Positions 1 through 6,918 of a DNA stretch of 7,880 nt are shown in pieces (position 1 is the first letter of the stretch; the number at the start of each line of letters is the position of its first letter). The notes under the pieces are model-generated. The model saw only the letters and a program-made list of their open reading frames with translations, was not told where the DNA came from and did no database searches. The position numbers and the translations under genes were made by a program. This DNA comes from Candidatus Parcubacteria bacterium. Its GTDB lineage: Bacteria > Patescibacteriota > Minisyncoccia > Phycocordibacterales > GCA-2747955. The DNA is taken from NCBI GenBank assembly GCA_027039745.1, contig JALUMP010000117.1, positions 1-7,880 on the forward strand, read 5' to 3'.

Positions 1-488
1 TCTAATTCTTTTTTAGACATATCATCATTAATTATCAACTCTGTCTCTCCCAAGTATCCAAAATAAATTAAAAAATCAACTAAAAATTTAATCTCATCAA
101 TTTTCGTTATTTTGTCTTTGGTTAAATAAAAAGATCTTAACATGTCAAACAATGTTTCATCTCTTTCTCCAAAAACCAACAATTTTTCCAATAAAATAAA
201 CATACTGGAAAGAATTGTAATATTTTCTTTTCTACTATAATCAAAACATATATTACTCAACAATTCTCCGCCTGTAACCCTAAAAGAATTTTTTCCTAAA
301 ACTACAAAAACTTTTATGAAAGAAAGTTTTTGTAGAAAACCTTTATGTTTTGAACTACTTTTTTTAGATGAAAAAACAGAAGCTCAAATTAAACCAAAAT
401 CTTTCGAAAAGAGTAAAACACTTTCATCATATTCTTTTCTTATTTGACTTTTAATCACAAAAGCTTCCGTTTCGTAAATATTATACAT
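1..488 (-). CDS. recO: RecO-like DNA repair protein, N-terminal part (runs off left edge)
   Basis: Partial gene: 162 codons from ATG at 488 are visible and the 3' end lies outside the window. The start reads MYNIYETEAFVIKSQ, like the RecO opening (Y-x-T-E-x-x-V-x-K) that begins its OB fold. It is followed by VLLFSKDFGLI, equivalent to the family's 'lfT+eyGk' strand, and then by helical sequence (ILSSMFILLEKLLVFGE, ETLFDMLRSFY) like the RecO helical domain. RecO of the family binds DNA and SSB and loads RecA with RecR in gap repair. Codon 35 is UGA (384-386), read as Trp, so the gene is not broken. It lies 44 bp downstream of bL25 and is probably co-transcribed with it, with GGTGA 7 nt before the ATG. 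The zinc-finger region, if any, is outside the window. Family assignment is by pattern only and RecO is a divergent family. Confidence 0.62.
302..335. repeat. 13-bp perfect inverted repeat inside recO
   Basis: CTACAAAAACTTT (302-314) is followed after 8 nt by its exact reverse complement (323-335). It lies within the recO reading frame, around codons 52-62, so the message could form a strong hairpin there. On the minus strand the stem is followed by only TTTT and then AGG, so it is not a convincing terminator. It may be chance in AT-rich sequence or may affect translation or mRNA stability. Confidence 0.6.
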
Positions 489-495
489 ATATTTT

Positions 496-500
496 TCACC
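496..500 (-). promoter_or_regulatory. Shine-Dalgarno-like site of recO
   Basis: The minus strand reads GTGGGTGA then AAAATAT before the ATG at 488. GGTGA can pair with the UCACC of a standard 16S rRNA tail at a 7-nt spacing. It is the only clear ribosome binding site near a start in this window, and it sits in front of an internal operon gene, which supports the ATG at 488. Confidence 0.5.
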
Positions 501-532
501 CACTTTCAAGAGAAGCGAACAAAAAAAATAGA

Positions 533-1198
533 TTATTTCTCCTCTTTCTTTTCAGAGTTCTCCTCTTCTTTTTTATCATCCTCCTCAGTTTCCTCTTCTG
601 CCAACACTTCAGAAACATCTTTATCATTTGCAGCTTCCTCTGCGTCTGCTGCAGATACCCCCATAGTTGCAGATACAATCGCATCTTCTTGGTCATGTCC
701 AATAATCTCTACCCCCTCTGGCAAATCAAGATCTGAGATTCTAATAGTATTGTTACTTTCTAAATCTATATTTGATAAATCAACTGTAAATTCAGAAGGA
801 ATATTCTTTGGCAAAGCTTTAATAGTAATCTCTGAAATAACTGTATTAACTACACCACCGGCTTTAGCAATATTATCTGTATCACCAACAAATTCAATAG
901 CAACAGTTGCGTCTGTAACTTCATCGTTGACAACAGCATAAAAATCAATATGATGAATTTTATCAGTCCTATGATCGTATTGTATCTCTCTTATCAAAAC
1001 ATCATATTTTTTTCCATCAACATCAAGCTCAAAAACTGATGACTGACCAATTTCATCATATATCTTAGAAAAATCTTGAGGGCTAAATTCTACTTTAACA
1101 TTTTCTTTTACTTTTTTTCCATAAACAATCCCTCTTATGTGAGAATTATCTATTAATTTTTTATTTTCTATTTTTTTTGCGTTTAATACTTCTGTCAT
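533..1198 (-). CDS. rplY: 50S ribosomal protein bL25 (CTC/TL5 type)
   Basis: 221 residues in the long, two-domain CTC form of bL25, which binds 5S rRNA in the large subunit. Residues 1-90 hold the N-terminal barrel, with the signature IREIQYDHRTDKIHHIDFY (69-87) close to the family's 'REIQrdPvt.+ilHvDF'. Residues 95-180 match the C-terminal TL5 domain (VDLSNIDLESN, RISDLDLPEGVEI). Residues about 182-221 are a very acidic, Glu/Lys-rich tail, common but variable in this family. The frame is also open to an ATG at 1216. I prefer 1198 because a near-consensus promoter (TTGATT-17-TATAAT) lies at 1236-1208, its -10 inside the would-be extra codons, placing transcription start almost at the 1198 ATG. 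The gene precedes recO and follows the PBP gene. Stop is TAA. Confidence 0.93.
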   Translation of the reverse strand: MTEVLNAKKIENKKLIDNSHIRGIVYGKKVKENVKVEFSPQDFSKIYDEIGQSSVFELDVDGKKYDVLIREIQYDHRTDKIHHIDFYAVVNDEVTDATVAIEFVGDTDNIAKAGGVVNTVISEITIKALPKNIPSEFTVDLSNIDLESNNTIRISDLDLPEGVEIIGHDQEDAIVSATMGVSAADAEEAANDKDVSEVLAEEETEEDDKKEEENSEKKEEK

Positions 1199-1207
1199 AA
1201 TTGTTGC

Positions 1208-1236
1208 ATTATACATTTATTTCTAAGAAAAATCAA
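1208..1236 (-). promoter_or_regulatory. Promoter of bL25 (leaderless type)
   Basis: On the minus strand TTGATT (1236-1231) and TATAAT (1213-1208) are separated by exactly 17 nt. The -10 ends 9 nt before the ATG at 1198, so the start site would fall about 1-4 nt before the start codon, giving a leaderless or nearly leaderless message. No Shine-Dalgarno sequence is present. Confidence 0.7.
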
Positions 1237-1254
1237 TTTAATATAATATACTTA

Positions 1255-3975
1255 CTATCTTAGAATCAATTTAACTTCTTGAATAGTTCTAAAACCATCT
1301 TTGTCTTCTGCTACTATTTTTAATATATTTTCGTTTTGCACTCCATCAATATCTGATAACACAAAAGACAAACTACCTTGTTGATTTGAACCTATATATT
1401 TATCATTTAAATAAAAGGAAAAATCAATAATTTTCGAATCCCTATCTATAATTTTAATAAATACTGATTCATCATCCCTATACAAATCACCGTCTCCGGG
1501 AGATAATATTTTAAATGTTAAGTCATCTTTCAAAATTTTTCCTGAAGTATTATTTTTATCTTCAACATCGCTTTCTCCATTAATGATAGACATAAAACCA
1601 TCAACATCACCAAAAACATTTATCAACTCCCCTAAAGAATCCTGAATATCCTGTGTTACTTTATCTTTATGCCCCTTTGCTCATTCCTGAACTCCTATTT
1701 CTCAATTTTCATATAATCCATCTTTATGCTCTGGGATTGGACCTCGTGGATTTTCTTTATTAACTCAATGTAGAATTGAATGATAATCTGGAATAACTAT
1801 TTCTTTAATAAATTCTTCTGGTGTATCTTCTGTTGCTAATTTACCAGTTGCAGTATCTATTTTGATAGATGTTCCACCAACATATATTCCACGAAATACA
1901 TTCTTATCTTCTGAACTAACTAATGGCTCTGGATCTGGAAAACTTCGTATTGGGTAATCTTTGAGAGCTTCTGTCATGGCTTTTTTTCAAATTTTATGAG
2001 CTGTTTTACCAGCAGCAAAAGATTCTCCGGATGTATTATCATTATTTCCAACCCAAACCCCAACAGCGACATCCCCAGGGTCATACCCTATTGCTCAAAA
2101 ATCTTTATAATCATTTGTTGTTCCTGTTTTTGAAGCAACATCTCTATCATAAAAATATAAAGGAGAATAAGAACCAAAAGTCGGACGCTTTAAATCATTA
2201 TTAGATAACATCTTATTTAAATGTTGAACATATTTAGATTTTACCACCCTGGTTTGTTTCACTTCAGACTCATAAATTGTTTTTCCTTTATTATCCTCAA
2301 TTTTTGTAATCGATGACGGTTCCACTCTTACTCCCTCATTTGCGAAAGTAGCATATGTAGACACCATATTTAAAAGCTTAACCTCACCACCCCCAAGAAC
2401 TAAGTTTAACCCATAATAATCTGGTGATTTATCTAATGATTTAACACCAAATTCTTTTGCTCTTTCAATAGCATTTTTCACACCAACTAAATACAAAGCT
2501 TTCACTGCAGGAATATTTCTAGATTCAGGTAACGCATTTTCTAAAAGCATTGGACCCTTAAATTTTCCATCGAAATCTTGGGGATTATAACAACCTAGTG
2601 CTTTTTTTGTTGCCTTTGATAAAATAATTTTGTTTCCATCTTCATCAAATTTTGGTTTACATCTTACTGAAAATTCAGTATCTACATCTCACAAAACTGT
2701 TTTAGGAGTATAACCTTTTTCTAATGCTGCCAAATATACAATGGGTTTAAAGGAAGACCCTGGTTGTCTTAAAGCTGTTGCAATATTGTATTTTCCGTCT
2801 ATTGTTTTATCAAAATAATCTTTAGAACCCACCATGGCTAAAATATGCCCAGTTTGTGTTTCAATTGCCACAATTCCTGTATTGCTTACCTTAAATTTTT
2901 TAGAGGCTTCTGTAATACTATCTTTAGCAATTTTTTCTAATTTTTCTTGTAATTTCAAATCTAAAGTTGTATAAACCTTTAATCCGGCAGTTCTAACATC
3001 ATCACCATATTCATCTTCCAATTTTTTCACTACAAACATTACAAAATGAGGAGCCTTAATTCTCTGATTTCCTTTCTTTAAAGTAAAACTTATTTCTGTA
3101 TCTCTAGCTTCTTTAAATTCTTTTAAATTAATATATCCTTGATTTAGCATTAAAGTTAAAACTAAATTTTTTCTCTCATCTAATAACTTTCTATGTTTAC
3201 CATATGGTGAATAAGTAGTTGGTGCTTGTGTCATTGCAGCTAAATATGCAGACTCTTCAATAGATAAATCACTTGCATGTTTTCCAAAATAATACACAGC
3301 CGCCTCTTCAACTCCATATATTGTGCTACCATAAGGAGTTTCATTTAAATATAATTCTAAAATCTGCTCTTTAGATCATATCTTTTCTAACTTATATGCC
3401 AAAATAGCTTCTTTTATTTTTCTAGTAATTGTTTTCTCCGGGGTTAAAATAGTATTTTTTATCACTTGTTGAGTAATAGTAGAACCACCACGAGAGTATC
3501 TTCTTTTGTGTGTTAAATTTTCATATGCTGATTTGATAATAGAAGTTGGTTTAACCCCGTTATGTTCATAAAAATCTTTATCTTCTACAGCAACAGCAGC
3601 ATCTAAAGCATGTTTAGAAATTTTAGAAATTGGCACAACTGTTCTTGATTCATCACCATATAACCGATACAACAATTCTCCATTTTTATCATATATTTTA
3701 GTAGATTGAGCTATCTTCATTTGGTGAATAACATTTATATCTGGTATTTTTAAAGAAGAAACTCACAGCAAAAAGAATCCTGCACCAAGAAAAAATAAGA
3801 ATAAGAATAAAAATAAGATTCTTTTAAAGATATTTCTCTTGTTCTTTTTTTTCACTACTGACAACCTTTTTTGTAGAGCTGTTCGTTTATTTTGTTTTTT
3901 CAATAGTAACAATCTCTCTAGAATAATTCTTTTTATTCTTTTTTTTCTTATACTACTTCTTTTGTTGTTTTTCAT
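1255..3975 (-). CDS. Class A penicillin-binding protein (PBP1A family)
   Basis: Bifunctional peptidoglycan glycosyltransferase/transpeptidase of 906 residues from ATG 3975; a GTG at 3996 in the same frame would add 7. Order: strongly basic cytoplasmic tail (1-50), one membrane helix (about 51-73), then GT51 glycosyltransferase with catalytic Glu in VEDKDFYEHNG (E131), GGSTITQQ (163-170) and QILELYLNE followed by YGVEEAA. The transpeptidase has SSFK (nucleophile S407, K410), SRN (485-487) and KTGT (616-619). A C-terminal Ig-like domain covers about 819-906 (ILSPGDGD, FYLNDKYIG). Eight in-frame UGA codons, at residues 71, 200, 429, 627, 663, 737, 758 and 765, cut the frame under the standard code. 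Several are Trp in homologues (DYKDF-W-AIGY, HSILH-W-VNKENPRGP). Trp is also encoded by UGG in GVWVGNND. The gene is divergent from ftsA and stops with TAG. Confidence 0.95.
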
Positions 3976-3986
3976 AAACGGAAACA

Positions 3987-4015
3987 ATTCTATCACATTT
4001 TTGTTTTTATCTAAA
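3987..4015 (-). promoter_or_regulatory. Putative promoter of the PBP gene
   Basis: The minus strand has TTTAGA (4015-4010), a 17-nt spacer and an extended -10, TGA-TAGAAT (TAGAAT at 3992-3987). The -10 ends 11 nt before ATG 3975, predicting a leader of only a few bases. This favours ATG 3975 over GTG 3996, which lies upstream of the -10. It interleaves with the opposing ftsA promoter. Confidence 0.5.
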
Positions 4016-4027
4016 ATAATATATAAT
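3999..4027 (+). promoter_or_regulatory. Putative promoter of ftsA (leaderless type)
   Basis: A consensus TATAAT lies at 4022-4027, only 8 nt before the ftsA ATG at 4036. The -35 is weak: TTTTGT at 3999-4004 gives a 17-nt spacer, TTGTTT at 4001-4006 gives 15. Transcription would start at or just before the A of the start codon. There is no Shine-Dalgarno sequence. Confidence 0.55.
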
Positions 4028-4035
4028 AGTAATTA

Positions 4036-5175
4036 ATGAATCAAAACTATTTAATGGGAATAGACTTGGGAAGTCAAAATATGAAAATTGTCTTAGTTGG
4101 ATATGAAAATAATGAAACTAAACATAAAATTATTTCTAAAAATTCATATCCAATATCTGGAATATCATTTGGTTACATAAATAACAAAAAAGATTTTAGT
4201 AAATCTTTTAATAATGCATTAAATACATTTTACAAAAAAACACCCCAAGCTAGCAAAGCAAAAGAAGTCTTTCTTTCTATAGACGGTGATGGATTAAGTT
4301 CAGAATACATTACTATTATACAACAATTACGAAACCGAACCATTCTGTCTACAGATATCGAAAATGTGCAAAAACAAGCTGAAATCAATTTATACAAAAA
4401 ACACAAAAAAAATATCATTCATACCGAAACTATAAGTTATATTCTAGACGGTTTTAAACATTTTGATAACCCAGAAGGACTAAAGGTAAAAAAATTAGAA
4501 ACTAATATTTTTTTCCTTACATACCCAGAAAATCACTTATCTAATTTAGAAAAATCTATTAACAATCACGATTTACCCATTGAAGGATATGTGGCAGCCC
4601 CCCAAGCAGCATCTGAAATCGCTATTTCCACTATTGATAAAAAATCAGGTTGTTTATTGGTTGATTATGGTGCTGAAAAAACAACAATTCTTTTAATTGA
4701 AGATAATAAGCCAATACATCTCCAAGTATTTAAAAATGGTTCAAAAGATATTACTAAAAAAATTGCTATAGAAAAAAAAATAAGTATCTCAGATGCAGAA
4801 AAAATTAAAAAAAATAAAATTAAAGATTCTGTTGCAAAAAAAATAATAAAATCAGAATTAAATTCAATAGCTAAAAAAATCAACGATACTTTAAAAAAAT
4901 GAAATAGAGAAAAAATGTTACCTGGTGGTATTATTTTAATTGGCGGAGGGGCGAAAATAGATAAAATAGAAGATATCTTTAAGTCAAAACTTTCATTACC
5001 TATAAAAAAACCATTTCAAAACATGTCTGATGAACATACTGACTATTATACAGCCTATGGCTCAATATTATTTGCAAAGAACAACCAAGATACTGGCAAT
5101 AATGAAATTTTAAAAAATATAAAAAAAATATGGAAGACTACAACCAAACCAATTTTAAAAATATTCAAACTATAA
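4036..5175 (+). CDS. ftsA: Cell division protein FtsA
   Basis: Actin-like ATPase that tethers FtsZ filaments to the inner membrane; 379 residues. GIDLGSQNMKI (8-18) is phosphate-1. Residues about 50-165 fit the FtsA-specific 1C (SHS2) insert, including NPEGLKVKKLETNIFFLTY, close to the FtsA 'NPxGLxGxxLe..vhlit' segment. LLVDYGAEKTTILL (207-220) is a degenerate phosphate-2 loop, and GGIILIGGGAK (297-307) is the adenosine motif. The tail IKKIWKTTTKPILKIFKL is a basic amphipathic helix like the FtsA membrane-targeting sequence. UGA at residue 289 (4900-4902) reads as Trp; with the standard code the protein would stop before the adenosine motif. Subdomain 2B looks short by some 35-40 residues relative to E. 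coli FtsA. It is the only plus-strand gene here and no ftsZ follows. PilM is the main alternative but lacks this 1C pattern and tail. Confidence 0.86.
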
Positions 5176-5811
5176 TTTTTCAAATACAGCTTTAAAATTT
5201 CCAAAAGCTGTTTTTTTTATTTCTATAACCTTAAAATCTAAATTTTCAAATAAATCAATAAATTCTCTTTTTTTGTATAAAGTAACAGGCTCTGTAATAA
5301 AAAATCTTTTCATATTTTTTTCACTTACTAAAAAAAATCTATTATTAATGGGGCAAGATTTTTTATATCCGACTCCAAGTTCTGTGTCTATTCCAGAAAC
5401 AGAAACAAAAATCCTTCCGCCTTTTTTTAATTTATTACGAATAATTTTTAATATTTTTTTAGCATCTTTATATTTAAAATAATGTAAAACACTACCAATA
5501 TAAACTAAATCTACTTTTTTAGGGAACATATTAGCAGTTATTTTTGTTAAGTCTTTGACCTGAAACAAAATTTTTGTATAAAACTCATTAGTCAAAAAAT
5601 CAACTTTTTTAGATAAATCAAAATTATCTTCAATATCATACATAAAAACTTTATGATGTAAAAAAGCTGCAGCGATACCAACTCAACCACTACCACATCC
5701 TAAATCCAAAACTATTTGTCCTGCATTTTGTTTCAATAAAAAAGAAAAAAAAGATTTAGATAAAACATCCAACCTCTTCTCTGCCAAATCAAAACCTCTC
5801 TTTTTTTTCAT
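5170..5811 (-). CDS. Class I SAM-dependent methyltransferase
   Basis: 213 residues. The SAM-binding motif I is VLDLGCGSGWVGIAAA (34-49), whose Trp43 is the UGA at 5683-5685. It is followed by an acidic strand end (VFMYDIED, motif II region), VDLVYIGSVLHYF (motif IV region) and LKKGGRIFVSVSG (post-motif strand), the usual order of a Rossmann-fold methyltransferase of the Methyltransf_11/TehB-like kind. The substrate cannot be told from the sequence. It starts 19 bp after the prgI stop and is probably read from the prgI promoter; the gap has no Shine-Dalgarno site. Its TAG stop overlaps the last codon of ftsA on the other strand, and the ftsA terminator lies inside its last codons. An internal ATG at 5643 would remove motif I and is not a credible start. 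Confidence 0.85.
5186..5218 (+). terminator. Intrinsic terminator of ftsA
   Basis: ACAGCTTT (5186-5193) pairs with AAAGCTGT (5204-5211) around a 10-nt loop and runs directly into eight T (5211-5218). It lies 10 bp after the ftsA stop and entirely inside the coding sequence of the convergent methyltransferase. On the minus strand the hairpin has no T-run, so it acts one way only. Confidence 0.72.
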
Positions 5812-5830
5812 TTTTGTTATAAAAAACTAA

Positions 5831-6268
5831 TTAACTATCAAAATCTTCCATATCTAATGAAAGTGCTAAATCTTTTAATTTTGATCTATTAATTTTTGGA
5901 ACATATTCTTGGTTTACACTCATCGGTTGTGGTTCTTGTCTTTTTTGTTTTATTGTTTGTTTTTTTCTAGCTGATTTTTTCCAGATATATCTTTTAGATC
6001 CCATAAGATATCTCAAATAAGCTTCTAGAAACTTTATAAAAGGTCTTCTGTTAATTTTTACAAAAGCTAAAGCGGCACCAAATGCAAGAGGTAAAACAGC
6101 TACAGTTAAAACCAAAGGAATAGGCATCCAAGGAAACAACATAGTCAAAATCCTAAAAATTGCAAACGCACCACCTCCACCACCAATCACATAAACAGCT
6201 TGCTTAAACGAAAACGGGCCAAATAATTTATCTTCTATATCAATGAATTGTGGAACTTCATATCTCAT
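5831..6268 (-). CDS. PrgI family membrane protein
   Basis: 145 residues with the full PrgI-family pattern: MRYEVPQFIDIEDKLFGPFS at the N-terminus ('VPqfidvEdkiiGplt'), a Gly-rich first membrane helix (about 23-44, YVIGGGGGAFAIF), a second helix (about 50-70), then AFVKINRRPF and YLRYLMGSKRYIWKK ('iNgrPFe.yl..f..y..rprryiWkk'). The tail after residue 97 is basic and polar. PrgI proteins are small inner-membrane subunits encoded with VirB4/TraC-type ATPases of type IV secretion-like systems, and are frequent in Patescibacteria genomes. No VirB4-like gene is here; the next gene is a methyltransferase. Its two Trp codons are UGG. It has its own strong promoter with TATAAT 8 nt before the ATG and no Shine-Dalgarno site. 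Stop is TAA. Confidence 0.9.
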   Translation of the reverse strand: MRYEVPQFIDIEDKLFGPFSFKQAVYVIGGGGGAFAIFRILTMLFPWMPIPLVLTVAVLPLAFGAALAFVKINRRPFIKFLEAYLRYLMGSKRYIWKKSARKKQTIKQKRQEPQPMSVNQEYVPKINRSKLKDLALSLDMEDFDS

Positions 6269-6276
6269 ATCTTTAA

Positions 6277-6305
6277 ATTATATCAACAAAAACAGAAAAA
6301 AACAA
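6277..6305 (-). promoter_or_regulatory. Promoter of prgI-like gene (leaderless type)
   Basis: The minus strand has TTGTTT (6305-6300), a 17-nt spacer and consensus TATAAT (6282-6277), which ends 8 nt before the ATG at 6268. The -35 element is made from the T-rich tail of the preceding terminator. The predicted start site is at or next to the start codon. Confidence 0.68.
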
Positions 6306-6341
6306 AAAACAAAAAAACACTTTTTATTGTAAAAGTGTTTT
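6306..6341 (-). terminator. Intrinsic terminator after the small membrane protein gene
   Basis: An 11-bp perfect stem (AAAACACTTTT at 6314-6324 with its complement at 6331-6341) encloses a 6-nt loop. On the minus strand it is followed by a T-rich tail interrupted by single G residues. It lies 18 bp past the TAA of the 6360-6845 gene and separates it from prgI. Confidence 0.8.
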
Positions 6342-6359
6342 GTTATATTTTTATTAGTT

Positions 6360-6845
6360 TTATTTTTTTTCTTCTACTTTTTCCTTTGTCTGAGCTGTCT
6401 TTTTTTCTTTTACTTGTGCTTTAGAATTATTTTGAACTTTTGGTTGTTTAACCAAAAAACCTCATCCTTCAAAATTTAAACACCTATTATACACATCCTG
6501 TGCAAAAGCTTTTTTTTGTTCTTCTGTTACTTTTTTACCTGCTTCAGTAACTATTTTTTCTTGTTTTAATAATTCTTGTTGTGCAGTTACAAGACAAGAA
6601 TTTTGAACCTTTACTTGTGAAATTCTAAAATTAGTTAAAGCAATTTGGTTATTATCTGCTACTGCTCTTACTAAGTTTTGCTGTAAAAATAAAGTATTGT
6701 ATAAAAACCATCCAACAAATACTAAAAGTGCAAATTTTCATAATAATTTAATCAATCTAACACAATGTCTTCCTCTATTTCTACATATATTTTTAAATGG
6801 AATTTTCCTTATCCTTCTTTTTGTATTTTTTATTTCCTTTGTCAT
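6360..6845 (-). CDS. Hypothetical single-pass membrane protein
   Basis: Not recognised. 161 residues once two UGA codons (residue 36 at 6738-6740, residue 128 at 6462-6464) are read as Trp; the standard code leaves only fragments, so simple ORF calling misses it. Residues 1-33 are very basic (RRIRKIP, RNRGRHC), a likely cytoplasmic anchor. Residues about 34-54 form one membrane helix (KFALLVFVGWFLYNTLFL), giving N-in/C-out topology. Residues 55-125 are predicted helical and polar, with two Cys (84, 122) on the outer side that could form a disulfide, and 130-161 is a Lys/Glu/Gln-rich tail. It has its own promoter and terminator, so it is a single-gene unit between rpsG and prgI. The two TGA codons flanked by a sensible protein, the promoter spacing and the terminator all argue that it is real. 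Function unknown. Confidence 0.78.
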
Positions 6846-6854
6846 AACACGAAC

Positions 6855-6882
6855 ATTTTAGCAAAATAAAAAAAACTTGCAA
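6855..6882 (-). promoter_or_regulatory. Promoter of the small membrane protein gene
   Basis: The minus strand has TTGCAA (6882-6877), a 16-nt spacer and an extended -10, TGC-TAAAAT (TAAAAT at 6860-6855), ending 9 nt before the ATG at 6845. The -35 lies within the descending arm of the rpsG terminator. A leader of only about 0-4 nt is predicted, with no Shine-Dalgarno site. Confidence 0.6.
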
Positions 6883-6897
6883 TGATTTTACAAGTTT
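6868..6897 (-). terminator. Intrinsic terminator of the rpsL-rpsG operon
   Basis: On the minus strand AAACTTGTAA pairs with TTGCAAGTTT (10 pairs, one G-U wobble, 5-nt loop AATCA; stem 6897-6873) and continues into a T-run. It begins 21 bp after the rpsG stop, so the operon ends there rather than continuing into fusA. Confidence 0.75.
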
Positions 6898-6918
6898 ATT
6901 TAATATGTTTTTATAAAA

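Noticed and set aside
444..941. 165-codon plus-strand ORF, Ser-rich
   Set aside because: It is antisense to bL25 and its Ser-rich composition is the mirror of the acidic, Glu-rich L25 tail.
1255..3975. PBP locus as a decayed pseudogene split into six or more fragments
   Set aside because: All fragments share one frame, the interruptions are all UGA with no TAA, TAG or frameshift, and every catalytic motif is intact. Recoding explains it better than decay.
3839..4036. Plus-strand Phe/Leu-rich small ORF resembling a membrane peptide
   Set aside because: It is the complement of the Lys-rich N-terminus of the PBP; the hydrophobicity is an artefact of AAA/TTT complementarity.
4036..5175. PilM (type IV pilus) instead of FtsA
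   Set aside because: The 1C-domain segment with NPEGL, the C-terminal amphipathic helix and the absence of pilN/pilO downstream fit FtsA better.
5273..5482. 69-codon plus-strand ORF
   Set aside because: Antisense shadow of the methyltransferase, with no promoter or family resemblance.
5812..5840. TATAAC before the methyltransferase as a promoter
   Set aside because: It ends only 4 nt before the ATG, and the nearest TTGATA is 14 nt away, too close. Readthrough from prgI is simpler.
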